Shown here: one piece after another, positions 1-8,485 of the stretch
Layout of the letters: each line of letters begins with the position of its first letter
How positions within the stretch are numbered: position 1 is the stretch's first letter
Origin: an uncultured Muribaculaceae bacterium
GTDB lineage: Bacteria; Bacteroidota; Bacteroidia; Bacteroidales; Muribaculaceae
Direction of reading: 5' to 3'
DNA length: 64,000 nucleotides
Assembly: GCA_910586565.1 (NCBI GenBank)
Contig: CAJUIT010000004.1
Span: 102,278-166,277 of the forward strand
Notes under the pieces: generated by a model
What the model saw: only the letters and a program-made list of their open reading frames with translations
What the model was told of the DNA's origin: nothing
Databases searched by the model: none
Position numbers and translations under genes: made by a program

Positions 1-11
1 TGATTTTTCAG

Positions 12-1088
12 ATGAAGATTGCTGTATTGATTTCAGGAGGAGTTGACAGCGCCGTTGCGGTGCACCGTCTGCTTGAGCAGGGACATGATCTGCACCTGTT
101 CTACATCCGCATCGGCATGGATAACGACGAGGGGGATTGCTCGGCTGAAGAAGACATCGAGATGTGCCGCTTCATAGCCGCACGCTACAATCTGCCGTTC
201 GATGTGGTGTCGCTTCACAACGAGTATTGGGAGAATGTGATGGAATATGCGTTGCACACCGTGAAGGAGGGATTGACACCCAACCCCGACATAATGTGCA
301 ACAAGATGATAAAATTCGGTTTTTTCGAGGAGCGCTGGGGACATGTGTTCGACAAAACAGCCACCGGCCACTACGCTTCCACCACCGAGAAGAACGGCAA
401 GGTGTGGCTTGCCACTGCTGTCGACCCGGTGAAAGACCAAACCGACTTCCTGGCACGAATCTCCTACAAACAGCTCAGCCATCTGATGTTCCCCATCGGC
501 GACATACCCAAATCGCAGGTGAGGGAAATTGCCGTTGCCACACGCATGCCCAACGCCTACCGCAAGGATAGCCAGGGCATCTGTTTCCTCGGCAAAATAA
601 ACTATAACGACTTCATTCGCCGTCATCTCGGCGAAAAGAAAGGAGCCATCATTGAAATCGAGACCGGCAGGAAACTCGGTGAGCACAACGGCTACTGGTT
701 CCACACTATCGGCCAGCGTAAAGGGCTCGGTCTGAGCGGCGGCCCGTGGTATGTGGTGAAAAAAAACATCCACGACAACGTTATATATGTAAGCCACGGC
801 TACGACTGCGAAAAACAATATGGCAATGTAGTTCACCTTGATGAGATGCACTTCATCACCGAGAACCCCTGGCCCGATAAAACAACTGTGGAAATAGCTT
901 TCAAAAACAGGCATGCGCCCAATTTCACCAAAGCCACACTCACACACATCGCCGATAAGGAATATGTTGTGGAGGCGGCCGAGAAGATTCAGGGAATCGC
1001 TCCCGGGCAGTTTGGTGTCATATATGACAAAGATGCCAAGATATGCTATGGAAGCGGCATAATAACAGGCCGTCAGGTCGAGATGTAA
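12..1088 (+). CDS. mnmA: tRNA-specific 2-thiouridylase MnmA
   Basis: This cytoplasmic enzyme uses ATP and a persulfide donor to put sulfur on U34 of the Lys, Glu and Gln tRNAs. The protein has 358 residues, normal for the family. It starts with the PP-loop SGGVDSAVA (residues 8-16). The two expected cysteines are visible: Cys96 in NPDIMCN and Cys191 in the SQGICF context. The GQRKGLG motif and a C-terminal beta-barrel follow. The gene opens a rightward run and is followed after 16 bases by the DUF151 nuclease gene. The family assignment is secure; the sulfur donor cannot be seen here. Confidence 0.96.
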   Translation: MKIAVLISGGVDSAVAVHRLLEQGHDLHLFYIRIGMDNDEGDCSAEEDIEMCRFIAARYNLPFDVVSLHNEYWENVMEYALHTVKEGLTPNPDIMCNKMIKFGFFEERWGHVFDKTATGHYASTTEKNGKVWLATAVDPVKDQTDFLARISYKQLSHLMFPIGDIPKSQVREIAVATRMPNAYRKDSQGICFLGKINYNDFIRRHLGEKKGAIIEIETGRKLGEHNGYWFHTIGQRKGLGLSGGPWYVVKKNIHDNVIYVSHGYDCEKQYGNVVHLDEMHFITENPWPDKTTVEIAFKNRHAPNFTKATLTHIADKEYVVEAAEKIQGIAPGQFGVIYDKDAKICYGSGIITGRQVEM

Positions 1089-1104
1089 CACAAACGATTC
1101 AGCC

Positions 1105-1743
1105 ATGTCAGCAACAGACCATAATAATCCGACACACGGCAACGGCCGAATTCGCCTGAGAGTGCTCGGAATCTCCTATAGCCAGATTCAATCGGGAGCT
1201 TACGCGCTGATTCTTGCCCAAACCGATGGACCCTACCGCATTCCGGTGGTGGTTGGAGCGGCCGAAGCACAATCCATCGCCATAAAAATGGAGGGGATAA
1301 TTCCGCCCCGCCCCATGACCCACGACCTTTTCGCCTCACTTGCCCACGCTTTCGGCATTGAGCTGAAAGATGTGTTCATTCACAAGTTTGAGGATGGTAT
1401 ATTCTCATCGGAACTAACCTTTGAAGATAAAAACGGTGTGGAGGTCAGCCTTGATGCACGCACGTCGGATGCCATTGCCATCGCCATGCGCACCAACACA
1501 CCTATATTCACCACCCCCGAGATTCTGGAAGAAACCGGCTTTATAATGGAAATTCAGGATGCTTCAGGGAAAGAGGGTGAAAATGAAGCTGATGCAACCG
1601 CCACAGGCAGTGACACCCCTGAAACCAAATCACGCCAGGAACTCGAAAAGATGATGCAGGAGCACATCGACAACGAGGAATATGAAGAGGCCGCCAGAAT
1701 CAAACGCATACTTGATTCACTGCCCGACACACCGGAATTATAA
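1105..1743 (+). CDS. DUF151 bifunctional nuclease-family protein with UVR motif
   Basis: The protein has 212 residues. The first 150 or so form a DUF151 (bifunctional nuclease) domain, recognisable from VVVGAAEAQSIA and SDAIAIAMRT. A low-complexity linker follows, then a C-terminal UvrB/UvrC-type motif at about residues 176-211 (LEKMMQEHIDNEEYEEAARI), a helical hairpin that mediates protein contacts. Relatives have in-vitro RNase/DNase activity, but the physiological role in Bacteroidota is unclear. It lies between mnmA and an MFS gene and is probably co-transcribed with them. The domain call is firm; the function is inference. Confidence 0.88.
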   Translation: MSATDHNNPTHGNGRIRLRVLGISYSQIQSGAYALILAQTDGPYRIPVVVGAAEAQSIAIKMEGIIPPRPMTHDLFASLAHAFGIELKDVFIHKFEDGIFSSELTFEDKNGVEVSLDARTSDAIAIAMRTNTPIFTTPEILEETGFIMEIQDASGKEGENEADATATGSDTPETKSRQELEKMMQEHIDNEEYEEAARIKRILDSLPDTPEL

Positions 1744-1783
1744 TACCGATAACCACGAACAAACATAAAACACTACAATACAC

Positions 1784-3154
1784 ATGAAAACTGTTAAAAT
1801 TCGCCTTTCGGTGATGAACTTCCTCGAGTTCGCAGTGTGGGGTGCCTACCTCACCTGTATGGGGAACTACCTCGGCCGAGTTGGAATGGGAAACGAAATT
1901 TCCTGGTTCTATGCAATTCAGGGAATCGTGTCAATCTTCATGCCCACAATCATGGGTATCGTCGCCGACAAATTTATCCAACCGCAACGGTTGCTCGGTC
2001 TGTGCCATTTCATGGCAGGCATCTCAATGGTGGCACTGTTCTATCTCGGACTTACGAACCCGATGCCCGACAAAACCGTTTTCATAACCATCTACACCAT
2101 AAGTGTGGCGTTCTACATGCCCACTTTGGCGCTCTCCAACACAACGGCATTCACAATTCTCAAAGACAACAACCTTGACACGGTTAAAGACTTCCCGCCG
2201 ATACGTGTTCTCGGCACAGTCGGTTTTATCATCACCATGTGGATTGTGAACTGCGCCACATTCAATAACGGCGAGCTGGGCTTTACATTCGGCCAAAGTG
2301 AATTCAAGTTCCAGTACACCTACATGCAGTTCCTCGTTTCGGGTGTGCTTAGCCTTCTGCTTTTCATCTATTGCTTCACCCTGCCGCAATGCAAACTCAC
2401 CCGCAAGGAGCAGCAGTCGCTCACCGAGCAGCTCGGGCTTAACGCATTCAAACTGTTCAAGCAGCGCAAGATGGCTCTGTTCTTCATCTTCTCCATGCTT
2501 CTGGGCATGTCGCTTCAGGTGACCAACGGTTTCGCCGGACCGTTCCTCACAAGCTTCAAGAGCAGTCCCATTGCTGAAATCGCCGATAGTTTCGCCGCCA
2601 ATAATGCCACGATGCTTGTGTCGGTGTCGCAAGTGAGCGAGGCTCTGTGCATTCTGCTCATCCCCTTCTTCCTGAAACGCTTCGGCATCAAAACCGTGAT
2701 GCTTATGGCCATGACAGCATGGGTTCTCCGTTTCGGTCTGTTTGGCGTCGGCTCGCCCGATTTCCCCGGCGTTACACTGTTCTTCCTCTCCTGCATCGTT
2801 TACGGCGTAGCGTTCGACTTTTTCAATGTGTCGGGCGGTCTTTATGTCGACCAGGAGTGCGACCCATCCACTAAAGCCTCGGCACAAGGATTGTTCATGC
2901 TCATGACCAACGGCCTCGGTGCCACAATCGGCACTCTGTCTGCCGGAGCCGTAGTGAACCATTTCTGCAAATGGGAAAACGGAGTGCTTGTTGGCGACTG
3001 GACAACCACATGGCTCATTTTCGCAGGCTATGCCCTTGTTGTGGCAGTGCTGTTCATGCTGGTTTTCCGTGACCCGGCAAAATCCGGCAAAACAAAAATG
3101 TCGGTCGACACAGCCACGGAATATGGCAACGATCCCGACGGTTTCACAAACTGA
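1784..3154 (+). CDS. MFS transporter, nucleoside:H+ symporter type
   Basis: This 456-residue inner-membrane protein has about 12 hydrophobic segments. Its N-terminus (LSVMNFLEFAVWGAYL) is typical of the nucleoside permease (NupG/NHS) branch of the major facilitator superfamily common in Bacteroidales. It probably imports nucleosides with protons; the exact substrate cannot be read from sequence. It starts 40 bases after the DUF151 gene. A short GTG-started gene (rsmE) follows after 20 bases, so the run looks like an operon. Another sugar or nucleoside specificity is possible. Confidence 0.85.
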   Translation: MKTVKIRLSVMNFLEFAVWGAYLTCMGNYLGRVGMGNEISWFYAIQGIVSIFMPTIMGIVADKFIQPQRLLGLCHFMAGISMVALFYLGLTNPMPDKTVFITIYTISVAFYMPTLALSNTTAFTILKDNNLDTVKDFPPIRVLGTVGFIITMWIVNCATFNNGELGFTFGQSEFKFQYTYMQFLVSGVLSLLLFIYCFTLPQCKLTRKEQQSLTEQLGLNAFKLFKQRKMALFFIFSMLLGMSLQVTNGFAGPFLTSFKSSPIAEIADSFAANNATMLVSVSQVSEALCILLIPFFLKRFGIKTVMLMAMTAWVLRFGLFGVGSPDFPGVTLFFLSCIVYGVAFDFFNVSGGLYVDQECDPSTKASAQGLFMLMTNGLGATIGTLSAGAVVNHFCKWENGVLVGDWTTTWLIFAGYALVVAVLFMLVFRDPAKSGKTKMSVDTATEYGNDPDGFTN

Positions 3155-3174
3155 AATTTCTATAATATAAACAA

Positions 3175-3891
3175 GTGATACAGTTCTTTGCCCCCGACAT
3201 AGAATCGACATTGACCTTGCCCGAGAGCGATTCCCAACACTGCGTTAAAGTGTTGAGGAAGGTTCCCGGCGACATAATCGAGGTTGTTGACGGAAAAGGC
3301 AACCGGTTCACATGCCGGTTGCTCGAAGCCCATTCCAAACATGCGCGGGTTGAAATTGTGGGACGCGAAAGTCTCCCGCCGTTCTGGCCCAACCGAATTG
3401 CCATAGGAGTTGCACCCACCAAGCATCTCGACCGCATGGAATGGCTCACCGAAAAGCTCACCGAAATTGGAGTGAACTCAATCACCCCGCTGCTGTGCCG
3501 ATGGTCGGAACGGAAAGACATCAAAACCGTGCGGCTCGAAAAGATTGCCGTTTCGGCAATGAAACAAAGTTTGAAAGCTGTGTGCCCCGAGATTTCTCCC
3601 ATCACACCGTTCAAACGTTTTGTCGACTCGGTAAAGGACTATCCTCAAAAATTCATCGCCCACTGCGACGACAACCAACCACGGCAACTTCTGTCGCAAC
3701 TCTACCGCCCAGACATCGACACGGTGATAATTATCGGCCCTGAGGGGGATTTCTCCCCCGAGGAGATTGCCGCCGCTGTGGATGCCGGTTTTGTCGCCGT
3801 ATCGCTTGGCGATGCGCGGCTGCGCACCGAGACCGCCGCACTCGTGGCATGCGACACCTGCCACATCATCAACCAGTTGCATCAACATTAA
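3175..3891 (+). CDS. rsmE: 16S rRNA (uracil1498-N3)-methyltransferase RsmE
   Basis: RsmE methylates N3 of U1498 in 16S rRNA with S-adenosylmethionine. The 238 residues match the family: an N-terminal PUA-like domain, then a SPOUT domain whose knotted SAM-binding end shows GPEGDFSPEE and LGDARLRTETAA. The start codon is GTG, chosen because it gives the full N-terminus (IQFFAPDIE) and no upstream ATG fits. It lies 20 bases after the MFS gene, and kdsA begins 8 bases after its stop, so translation is probably coupled. Confidence 0.95.
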   Translation: MIQFFAPDIESTLTLPESDSQHCVKVLRKVPGDIIEVVDGKGNRFTCRLLEAHSKHARVEIVGRESLPPFWPNRIAIGVAPTKHLDRMEWLTEKLTEIGVNSITPLLCRWSERKDIKTVRLEKIAVSAMKQSLKAVCPEISPITPFKRFVDSVKDYPQKFIAHCDDNQPRQLLSQLYRPDIDTVIIIGPEGDFSPEEIAAAVDAGFVAVSLGDARLRTETAALVACDTCHIINQLHQH

Positions 3892-3898
3892 TCGACTT

Positions 3899-4741
3899 AT
3901 GGATTATAGTAATATAACCGACTATCTCGCATCATCAACGACAGGCAATTTCTTTCTGCTTGCCGGGCCATGCGTTATTGAAGGTGAGGAGATGGCGCTC
4001 GACATTGCCGAGCGCGTGGCATCTCTCACATCAGCCTTGGCGATTCCCTATGTGTTCAAAGGGAGCTATCGCAAGGCCAACCGTTCACGCATCGACTCAT
4101 TCACCGGAATAGGCGACGAGAAAGCGCTGAAAATACTGCGGAAAGTGCGCGAAACATTCGGCATTCCCGTTGTCACCGACATCCACACCGCTGAAGAAGC
4201 TGCAATGGCTGCCGAATATGTCGACATACTGCAGATTCCGGCATTCCTTTGCCGCCAGACCGACCTCCTCGTAGCCGCAGCTAAAACAGGCCGAATGGTC
4301 AACATTAAGAAAGGTCAATTCCTGTCGCCCGAAGCCATGCGTCATGCCGTGCAGAAAGTGCGCGATGCCGGTAACCCGCAGGTAGCTGTGACCGAACGCG
4401 GCACAACTTTCGGCTATCAGGATCTTATCGTTGACTATCGCGGCATCCCAGAAATGCAGAAACAGGGGTGCCCTGTGATTCTTGATGTGACACACTCGCT
4501 CCAGCAGCCCAACCAGACAGCCGGTGTGACAGGCGGACGCCCCGACATGATTGAAACCATTGCCCGCGCCGGCATCGCAGTAGGTGTTGACGGTATTTTC
4601 ATCGAAACCCATCAGAACCCCGCAGTGGCGAAAAGCGACGGCGCCAACATGCTCCCGCTCGACCAAATGGGCAAACTCCTCTCCCACCTCACACTCATCC
4701 GCGCAAGTGTGAACGCAATCAACAGCAATCCGAACATCTAA
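3899..4741 (+). CDS. kdsA: 3-deoxy-8-phosphooctulonate synthase KdsA
   Basis: KdsA condenses PEP with arabinose-5-phosphate to Kdo-8-phosphate, the first committed step to the Kdo sugar of lipopolysaccharide. I place the start at 3899 (MDYSNITDYL), not at the upstream in-frame ATG at 3767, because that extension lies entirely inside rsmE and is not family-like. This gives 280 residues, the family length. Visible motifs are LLAGPCVIE near the start, FKGSYRKANRS, and the PNQTAGVTGGR loop. The partner gene kdsB is at 60411-61172 on the other strand. Confidence 0.96.
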   Translation: MDYSNITDYLASSTTGNFFLLAGPCVIEGEEMALDIAERVASLTSALAIPYVFKGSYRKANRSRIDSFTGIGDEKALKILRKVRETFGIPVVTDIHTAEEAAMAAEYVDILQIPAFLCRQTDLLVAAAKTGRMVNIKKGQFLSPEAMRHAVQKVRDAGNPQVAVTERGTTFGYQDLIVDYRGIPEMQKQGCPVILDVTHSLQQPNQTAGVTGGRPDMIETIARAGIAVGVDGIFIETHQNPAVAKSDGANMLPLDQMGKLLSHLTLIRASVNAINSNPNI

Positions 4742-4801
4742 CCCCGGAGCATCCCACAGAGGGATTTCTCCGTTTCATACATTCTATCATTCTCAACATT
4801 T

Positions 4802-6394
4802 ATGAATTTTCGCAAATTAATTGGCTCTTGCATGATTGCAGGCGTGTGTCTTGGTTCGGCAAACGCCCAGGAGGGTCTCAACGACCCCATGACAAAAGCC
4901 ATGATGGACGTTTATAACCAGGAACTCGCCCAAAATCCGCAATCCTACGAAATCTATTTCCGACGCGCCAACGAATACTATAAATTCAACCAATATCTGC
5001 GCGCCCTCTCCGATATTGACAACGCGCTGAAGTACACTCCGGCCAACGACAGCGACATGCTGTTTCAGTGCCACATGCTTAAAGGTGACATCTATCTTAT
5101 GCTCGACAAGCAAACCGAGGCACTGAAAGAGTTCACCGAAGCCACTCGTCTCGACCCCACATCGTTCATGGCTCTTTATCAGAAAGCCAACTGCGAATAT
5201 GAGACTGGCGACTATGCCCAGGCTAAAATCGATTACAATCGTCTGCGGTCGAACAACGGACGTAGCGCCGAGGCCCTCACCGGTCTGGCACGCATTGCCG
5301 TGAAGGAACACAACCTCGGGCTTGCATCGGAATATATGGACGATGCCGTTGCCATGATGCCTGCCGACAGCGACATTTATGTGCGCCGCAGTTCGGTGCG
5401 CCGCATGCTCGGAAACAACACCGGCGCCGTCGACGACCTCCTCATGGCCATCAGCATCAACAACTCCCCCAAAGCATTCCAGCAGCTTATCGAGGTGAGC
5501 AACGAGGATTATCCGGCCGTTATAACCGCTCTCAGCAACGCCGTGCATCAGGCACCCGAGCAGGGTATGTTCTACTATATCCGCGCTGTCATTGCCCAGG
5601 CTCACGACCATTTCCCCTCGGCTATCGCCGACTACAACAAAATCATCGACGAGAACATGTATAACTACGCCGGCATCTACGGGTCGCTTGCCGAATGCCA
5701 GTATGCACTTTGCAATTTCAGCGAAGCTCTCGAGAATGTTAACAAAGCCATCGGAATGAGCCGAGACAACGGAGAATATCTGGTTACTCTCGCAAAGATT
5801 TGCCGGGCGCAACAGCGCTATGACGATGCCATGCGCGCTATCGACAGCGCTATCGAGAAACTCCCTTCATCGGCCGAGGCTAAGGCCGAAAAGGGGCGCC
5901 TGCTGTTCTCCACAGGCCGTTATGATGAGGCCTCAACACTGTTTGGCGAACTCATTATGGATGCCCCCGATGTGCCGATGAACTACCTGCTGCGCGGCTG
6001 GGTGATGACCGACGGACAGAAAAAAAGTGCCGATGCGCTGAATCTCTACCGACGCATGGCCTCGATTGAGACCGACACAAACTCCGTTCAATCGCTTCAC
6101 GGATTTGCACTTCTGTTCTCAGGCAAAAAGGAAGAAGCGTTGAAATGGGCAGAATCAGCGCTCAACAACGAAAAAGATTCCGACGGGCGCAAACACTACA
6201 TTGTGGCCTGCCTCTATGCACAGGCCGGTGAAACCGACCGCGCATTCGATTGTCTGGAAACCGCTCTCAACAAGGGGTATGCCAACCGCTATAACCTAAC
6301 CGTGAACGACGATGCGCGCATGAATGTGGCACCTTTGCGCGAAGGCAGCCGCCTCACCACCCTGTTGGCCAACTACTCTTATATCTTTGAATAA
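4802..6394 (+). CDS. Secreted tetratricopeptide-repeat protein
   Basis: The protein has 530 residues. A signal peptide ends near residue 22 (GSANAQ). It is followed by an almost continuous array of TPR helical pairs, for example SYEIYFRRANEYYKFNQY, SFMALYQKANCEYETGDY and SSAEAKAEKGRLLFSTGRY. TPR arrays bind other proteins; this one probably works in the periplasm as a scaffold. The partner is unknown. It is the last gene of the rightward run, and a 21-bp perfect hairpin follows 26 bases after its stop. Confidence 0.85.
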   Translation: MNFRKLIGSCMIAGVCLGSANAQEGLNDPMTKAMMDVYNQELAQNPQSYEIYFRRANEYYKFNQYLRALSDIDNALKYTPANDSDMLFQCHMLKGDIYLMLDKQTEALKEFTEATRLDPTSFMALYQKANCEYETGDYAQAKIDYNRLRSNNGRSAEALTGLARIAVKEHNLGLASEYMDDAVAMMPADSDIYVRRSSVRRMLGNNTGAVDDLLMAISINNSPKAFQQLIEVSNEDYPAVITALSNAVHQAPEQGMFYYIRAVIAQAHDHFPSAIADYNKIIDENMYNYAGIYGSLAECQYALCNFSEALENVNKAIGMSRDNGEYLVTLAKICRAQQRYDDAMRAIDSAIEKLPSSAEAKAEKGRLLFSTGRYDEASTLFGELIMDAPDVPMNYLLRGWVMTDGQKKSADALNLYRRMASIETDTNSVQSLHGFALLFSGKKEEALKWAESALNNEKDSDGRKHYIVACLYAQAGETDRAFDCLETALNKGYANRYNLTVNDDARMNVAPLREGSRLTTLLANYSYIFE

Positions 6395-6420
6395 CAGTCT
6401 GATTCCATAGAAAGGAGTAA

Positions 6421-6470
6421 ATAAGTTCCGGGGCTGTGTCAAATGAAACTGACACAGCCCCGGAACTTAT
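6421..6470. terminator. Long perfect hairpin, terminator of the TPR gene
   Basis: Arms 6421-6441 and 6450-6470 are perfectly complementary over 21 bases around an 8-base loop (AATGAAAC), and TTTT follows. The hairpin lies 26 bases after the TPR stop codon. The inner stem and loop (TGTGTCA...TGACACA) closely resemble the hairpins at 32005-32042 and 58904-58937. Confidence 0.75.
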
Positions 6471-6508
6471 TTTTATGCCGTGGATGATTCGAGAATAAAT
6501 AAAAAACA

Positions 6509-6545
6509 CCCGACGTCGAGAGGCGTTAATCCCCGACGTCGAGAG
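6509..6545. repeat. Pair of 14-base direct repeats with palindromic core
   Basis: CCCGACGTCGAGAG occurs at 6509-6522 and again at 6532-6545, ten bases apart. Each copy contains the palindrome CGACGTCG. The two copies could be an operator pair or a remnant of a duplication. No neighbouring gene explains them. Confidence 0.6.
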
Positions 6546-6762
6546 CTTTGAATGGCTCGAATAAGTATTTATTGAGAAATGCCTCTTTTAAGGTTATTTT
6601 ATTGGATTCATCAGTTGTTTGTTCCAACAAAACCTCCTCTACAACCGCTGCGTTGCGGCTGAATAACTTATTTTTGGAAAAACATATCTACAGAAGTATT
6701 TTATTACGAGTGCTGTTGCAACTTAATTATCTCATATATTCCGGGATTTTAATAAATTTGCA

Positions 6763-6833
6763 TACATTTGTATGTTTTTAATTAATACTTCACCGTGGTT
6801 TTGCTCGTGAGAGTGGGAGACCACGGTTTTTTC
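6763..6833 (+). ncRNA. Candidate small RNA (promoter box plus terminator)
   Basis: A TACATTTG box at 6763-6770 matches the Bacteroidota -7 consensus. About 20 bases later a hairpin begins (arms ACCGTGGT 6792-6799 and ACCACGGT 6820-6827), ending in six T. Transcription from the box would give an RNA of about 55-60 bases with no reading frame. No good -33 element is visible, so this is a weak prediction. The hairpin alone could also be an isolated terminator. Confidence 0.35.
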
Positions 6834-7202
6834 TCATATCTCCCTTTCTTCATTAGCAAAGGTACGTTTTTTTGACCACAAAAAAAAGATTCAAAACATT
6901 TATTTTAAGCGCGTTAACCACCAAAACACAGCCTTATTTTTAACCAAAATCCCCTACCCCGAACAGTATGTTTTACTCCTTTTTTACTCCGCTTTTATAG
7001 CTCTACCATAACGCACTGTTAACACTATACACCCGAATTATCACACGCTCTTTAAAGCGTGGGCGCACACCCAACGACAACGCCCAACCCCAAAAAGCAC
7101 ACCAACAACTGTGAAATGTTGTTAATTTTATTCTCTCACTCGTTTTTATTACTTTTGCCCTCATGAGCAGCCCAGAGCGCCGAACCTTTCACACTCACAA
7201 TC

Positions 7203-7511
7203 ATGCAATTTAGCAAAACGGGTTCCCAACTCGCAAGGCTCTGCAACGTCGAGCCTAAAGATGTGTTATTTGCAATGCTGACAACCGCGGGAGCATCTGC
7301 CGCCGAAGCTTTCGCCGTTATATATCGCCCCGGCGCATCAACTAATAACGCGCTATCTTCTAAAGCGTCGATTTTTATTTCACAACGGCCAGGGTTACAA
7401 AGGTTGCAAGCTGCACTACTTAATGTACTTGCACGCCCTGCTGACAGGAGTGACAAAGATTCCGATTTAACCCTTTCCTATTGCTGTTTGGCGAACCTGA
7501 GGCGAGCGTGA
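7203..7511 (+). CDS. Small hypothetical protein
   Basis: I do not recognise this 102-residue protein. It looks coding: the composition is balanced, codon use is GC-rich like its neighbours although the upstream DNA is AT-rich, and a TACTTTTG promoter box lies at 7150-7157, about 45 bases upstream. It has no signal peptide or membrane segment. The N-terminal part is predicted helical (SQLARLCNVEPKDVLFAML). The last 34 bases overlap the end of the convergent gene at 7478-8485, which is unusual and lowers confidence. The opposite strand also carries an open frame here, so one of them is a shadow. Confidence 0.45.
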   Translation: MQFSKTGSQLARLCNVEPKDVLFAMLTTAGASAAEAFAVIYRPGASTNNALSSKASIFISQRPGLQRLQAALLNVLARPADRSDKDSDLTLSYCCLANLRRA

Positions 7512-8485
7512 TAAATCGGGAATTCAAACGACAGGATGAGAGGCGGGGTGAAATCAACGGAAAGCTCATCATCCATCACATCCATCATCGAATCGACCCA
7601 CACCACATCGTAGTGGTTTGCAAACCGTGTTGCCAACAGATGCCCTTTGAGCATTCCGGGTTTCCATTCCTTGGAGTTTACTTTGGCACCACCGGCATAT
7701 ATTATGTCGTAGGCAATCTTTCCGTCTGCCATCTGAGGATGGGAATCATCATGGCGCACAATGGCAAAGGTGTAATTTCCGCCCGGAACTGCGCGCCGTT
7801 CATCTGTGTCGCGGTCGAGATAGCTCCACATCCCCTCCAAAGGGTCGTTGGATGCAGCAAAATACGCTGAAAGGGAATCTATATCCGTAATGTCGGTGAG
7901 CAACGCTTTGGCTTTGTCGGGTTCACACTCAACGGCAAACCAAGCAACTTTCATTTTTCTATTTCCTGAAAGGCGCAGCATGTTGGAGGGCGCTACCGCC
8001 GGGAATGTACCCACAAACACCTCCTCATTATCGCCTGCCCACACCTGTGTCCCTGAGGCATCAGCTCGCAACGACAATGTGTTGTAGCCACCATAGAGGT
8101 TTACACCATCGTTCACATCAATGCTTACGCACGTATCGGCTGAATTGTAGCTTACACGCATGAAACGGCGGTCGAAGATATCGCCAAAACTTTCATTGCC
8201 CCATTGCACGGTGAAACTCTCGTTGACTGCACCTGTCACGCTGTCGCACCACTCAAGTTGCCAATGCTGCTTCCCTATTCCGTTTACCTGACGGATTCCT
8301 GACAGCGACACGCGCGCTTCGGCATCTACAATTTTGGCTGAAGAATCAATCGGCAACGTGATTACCCCGCCGGAAGGAATATTTGTCTCGGCAAAGCATC
8401 GGCTACACATCGATGAGACTGCCATAAAGGCAGCCACACATAGTGCAGATGAATATACACGCAGATTGAGGGGCGAAGCTTTCAT
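7478..8485 (-). CDS. Hypothetical secreted protein
   Basis: The protein has 335 residues with an N-terminal signal peptide (hydrophobic core LCVAAFMAVSSM, cleavage near CFA-ETN). The rest is beta-rich and polar without motifs I recognise. The domain after the signal could be an all-beta fold, probably periplasmic or surface-exposed. Its start codon overlaps the miaA stop by four bases (ATGA), so it is translationally coupled to miaA, but no functional link is known. It ends convergent with the small gene at 7203. Confidence 0.8.
   Translation of the reverse strand: MKASPLNLRVYSSALCVAAFMAVSSMCSRCFAETNIPSGGVITLPIDSSAKIVDAEARVSLSGIRQVNGIGKQHWQLEWCDSVTGAVNESFTVQWGNESFGDIFDRRFMRVSYNSADTCVSIDVNDGVNLYGGYNTLSLRADASGTQVWAGDNEEVFVGTFPAVAPSNMLRLSGNRKMKVAWFAVECEPDKAKALLTDITDIDSLSAYFAASNDPLEGMWSYLDRDTDERRAVPGGNYTFAIVRHDDSHPQMADGKIAYDIIYAGGAKVNSKEWKPGMLKGHLLATRFANHYDVVWVDSMMDVMDDELSVDFTPPLILSFEFPIYHARLRFAKQQ

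Larger units (their letters stand above)
6395..7202. other. Gene-poor intergenic region with hairpins and short repeats
   Basis: About 800 bases without a convincing gene. From left to right it holds a 50-base perfect hairpin (6421-6470), a 14-base direct repeat (6509-6522 and 6532-6545), a leftward open frame of 53 codons without a normal start (6526-6687), a promoter-like TACATTTG box followed by a terminator-like hairpin (6763-6833), an AT-rich stretch with a small hairpin CACGCT/AGCGTG (about 7044-7061), and a TACTTTTG box (7150-7157) before the small gene at 7203. Base composition is more AT-rich than the flanks. Confidence 0.7.

Noticed and set aside
33..1142. Long leftward open frame opposite mnmA (369 codons)
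   Set aside because: It is the antisense shadow of a well-conserved mnmA; the translation has no family-like features.
2024..3211. Leftward frame of 395 codons opposite the MFS gene
   Set aside because: Antisense shadow; rich in His, Glu and Cys, unlike real proteins here.
6548..6781. Rightward frame of 77 codons in the gene-poor region
   Set aside because: Composition is Leu/Ile/Asn-rich as expected from random AT-rich DNA, and the opposite strand reads more like protein.
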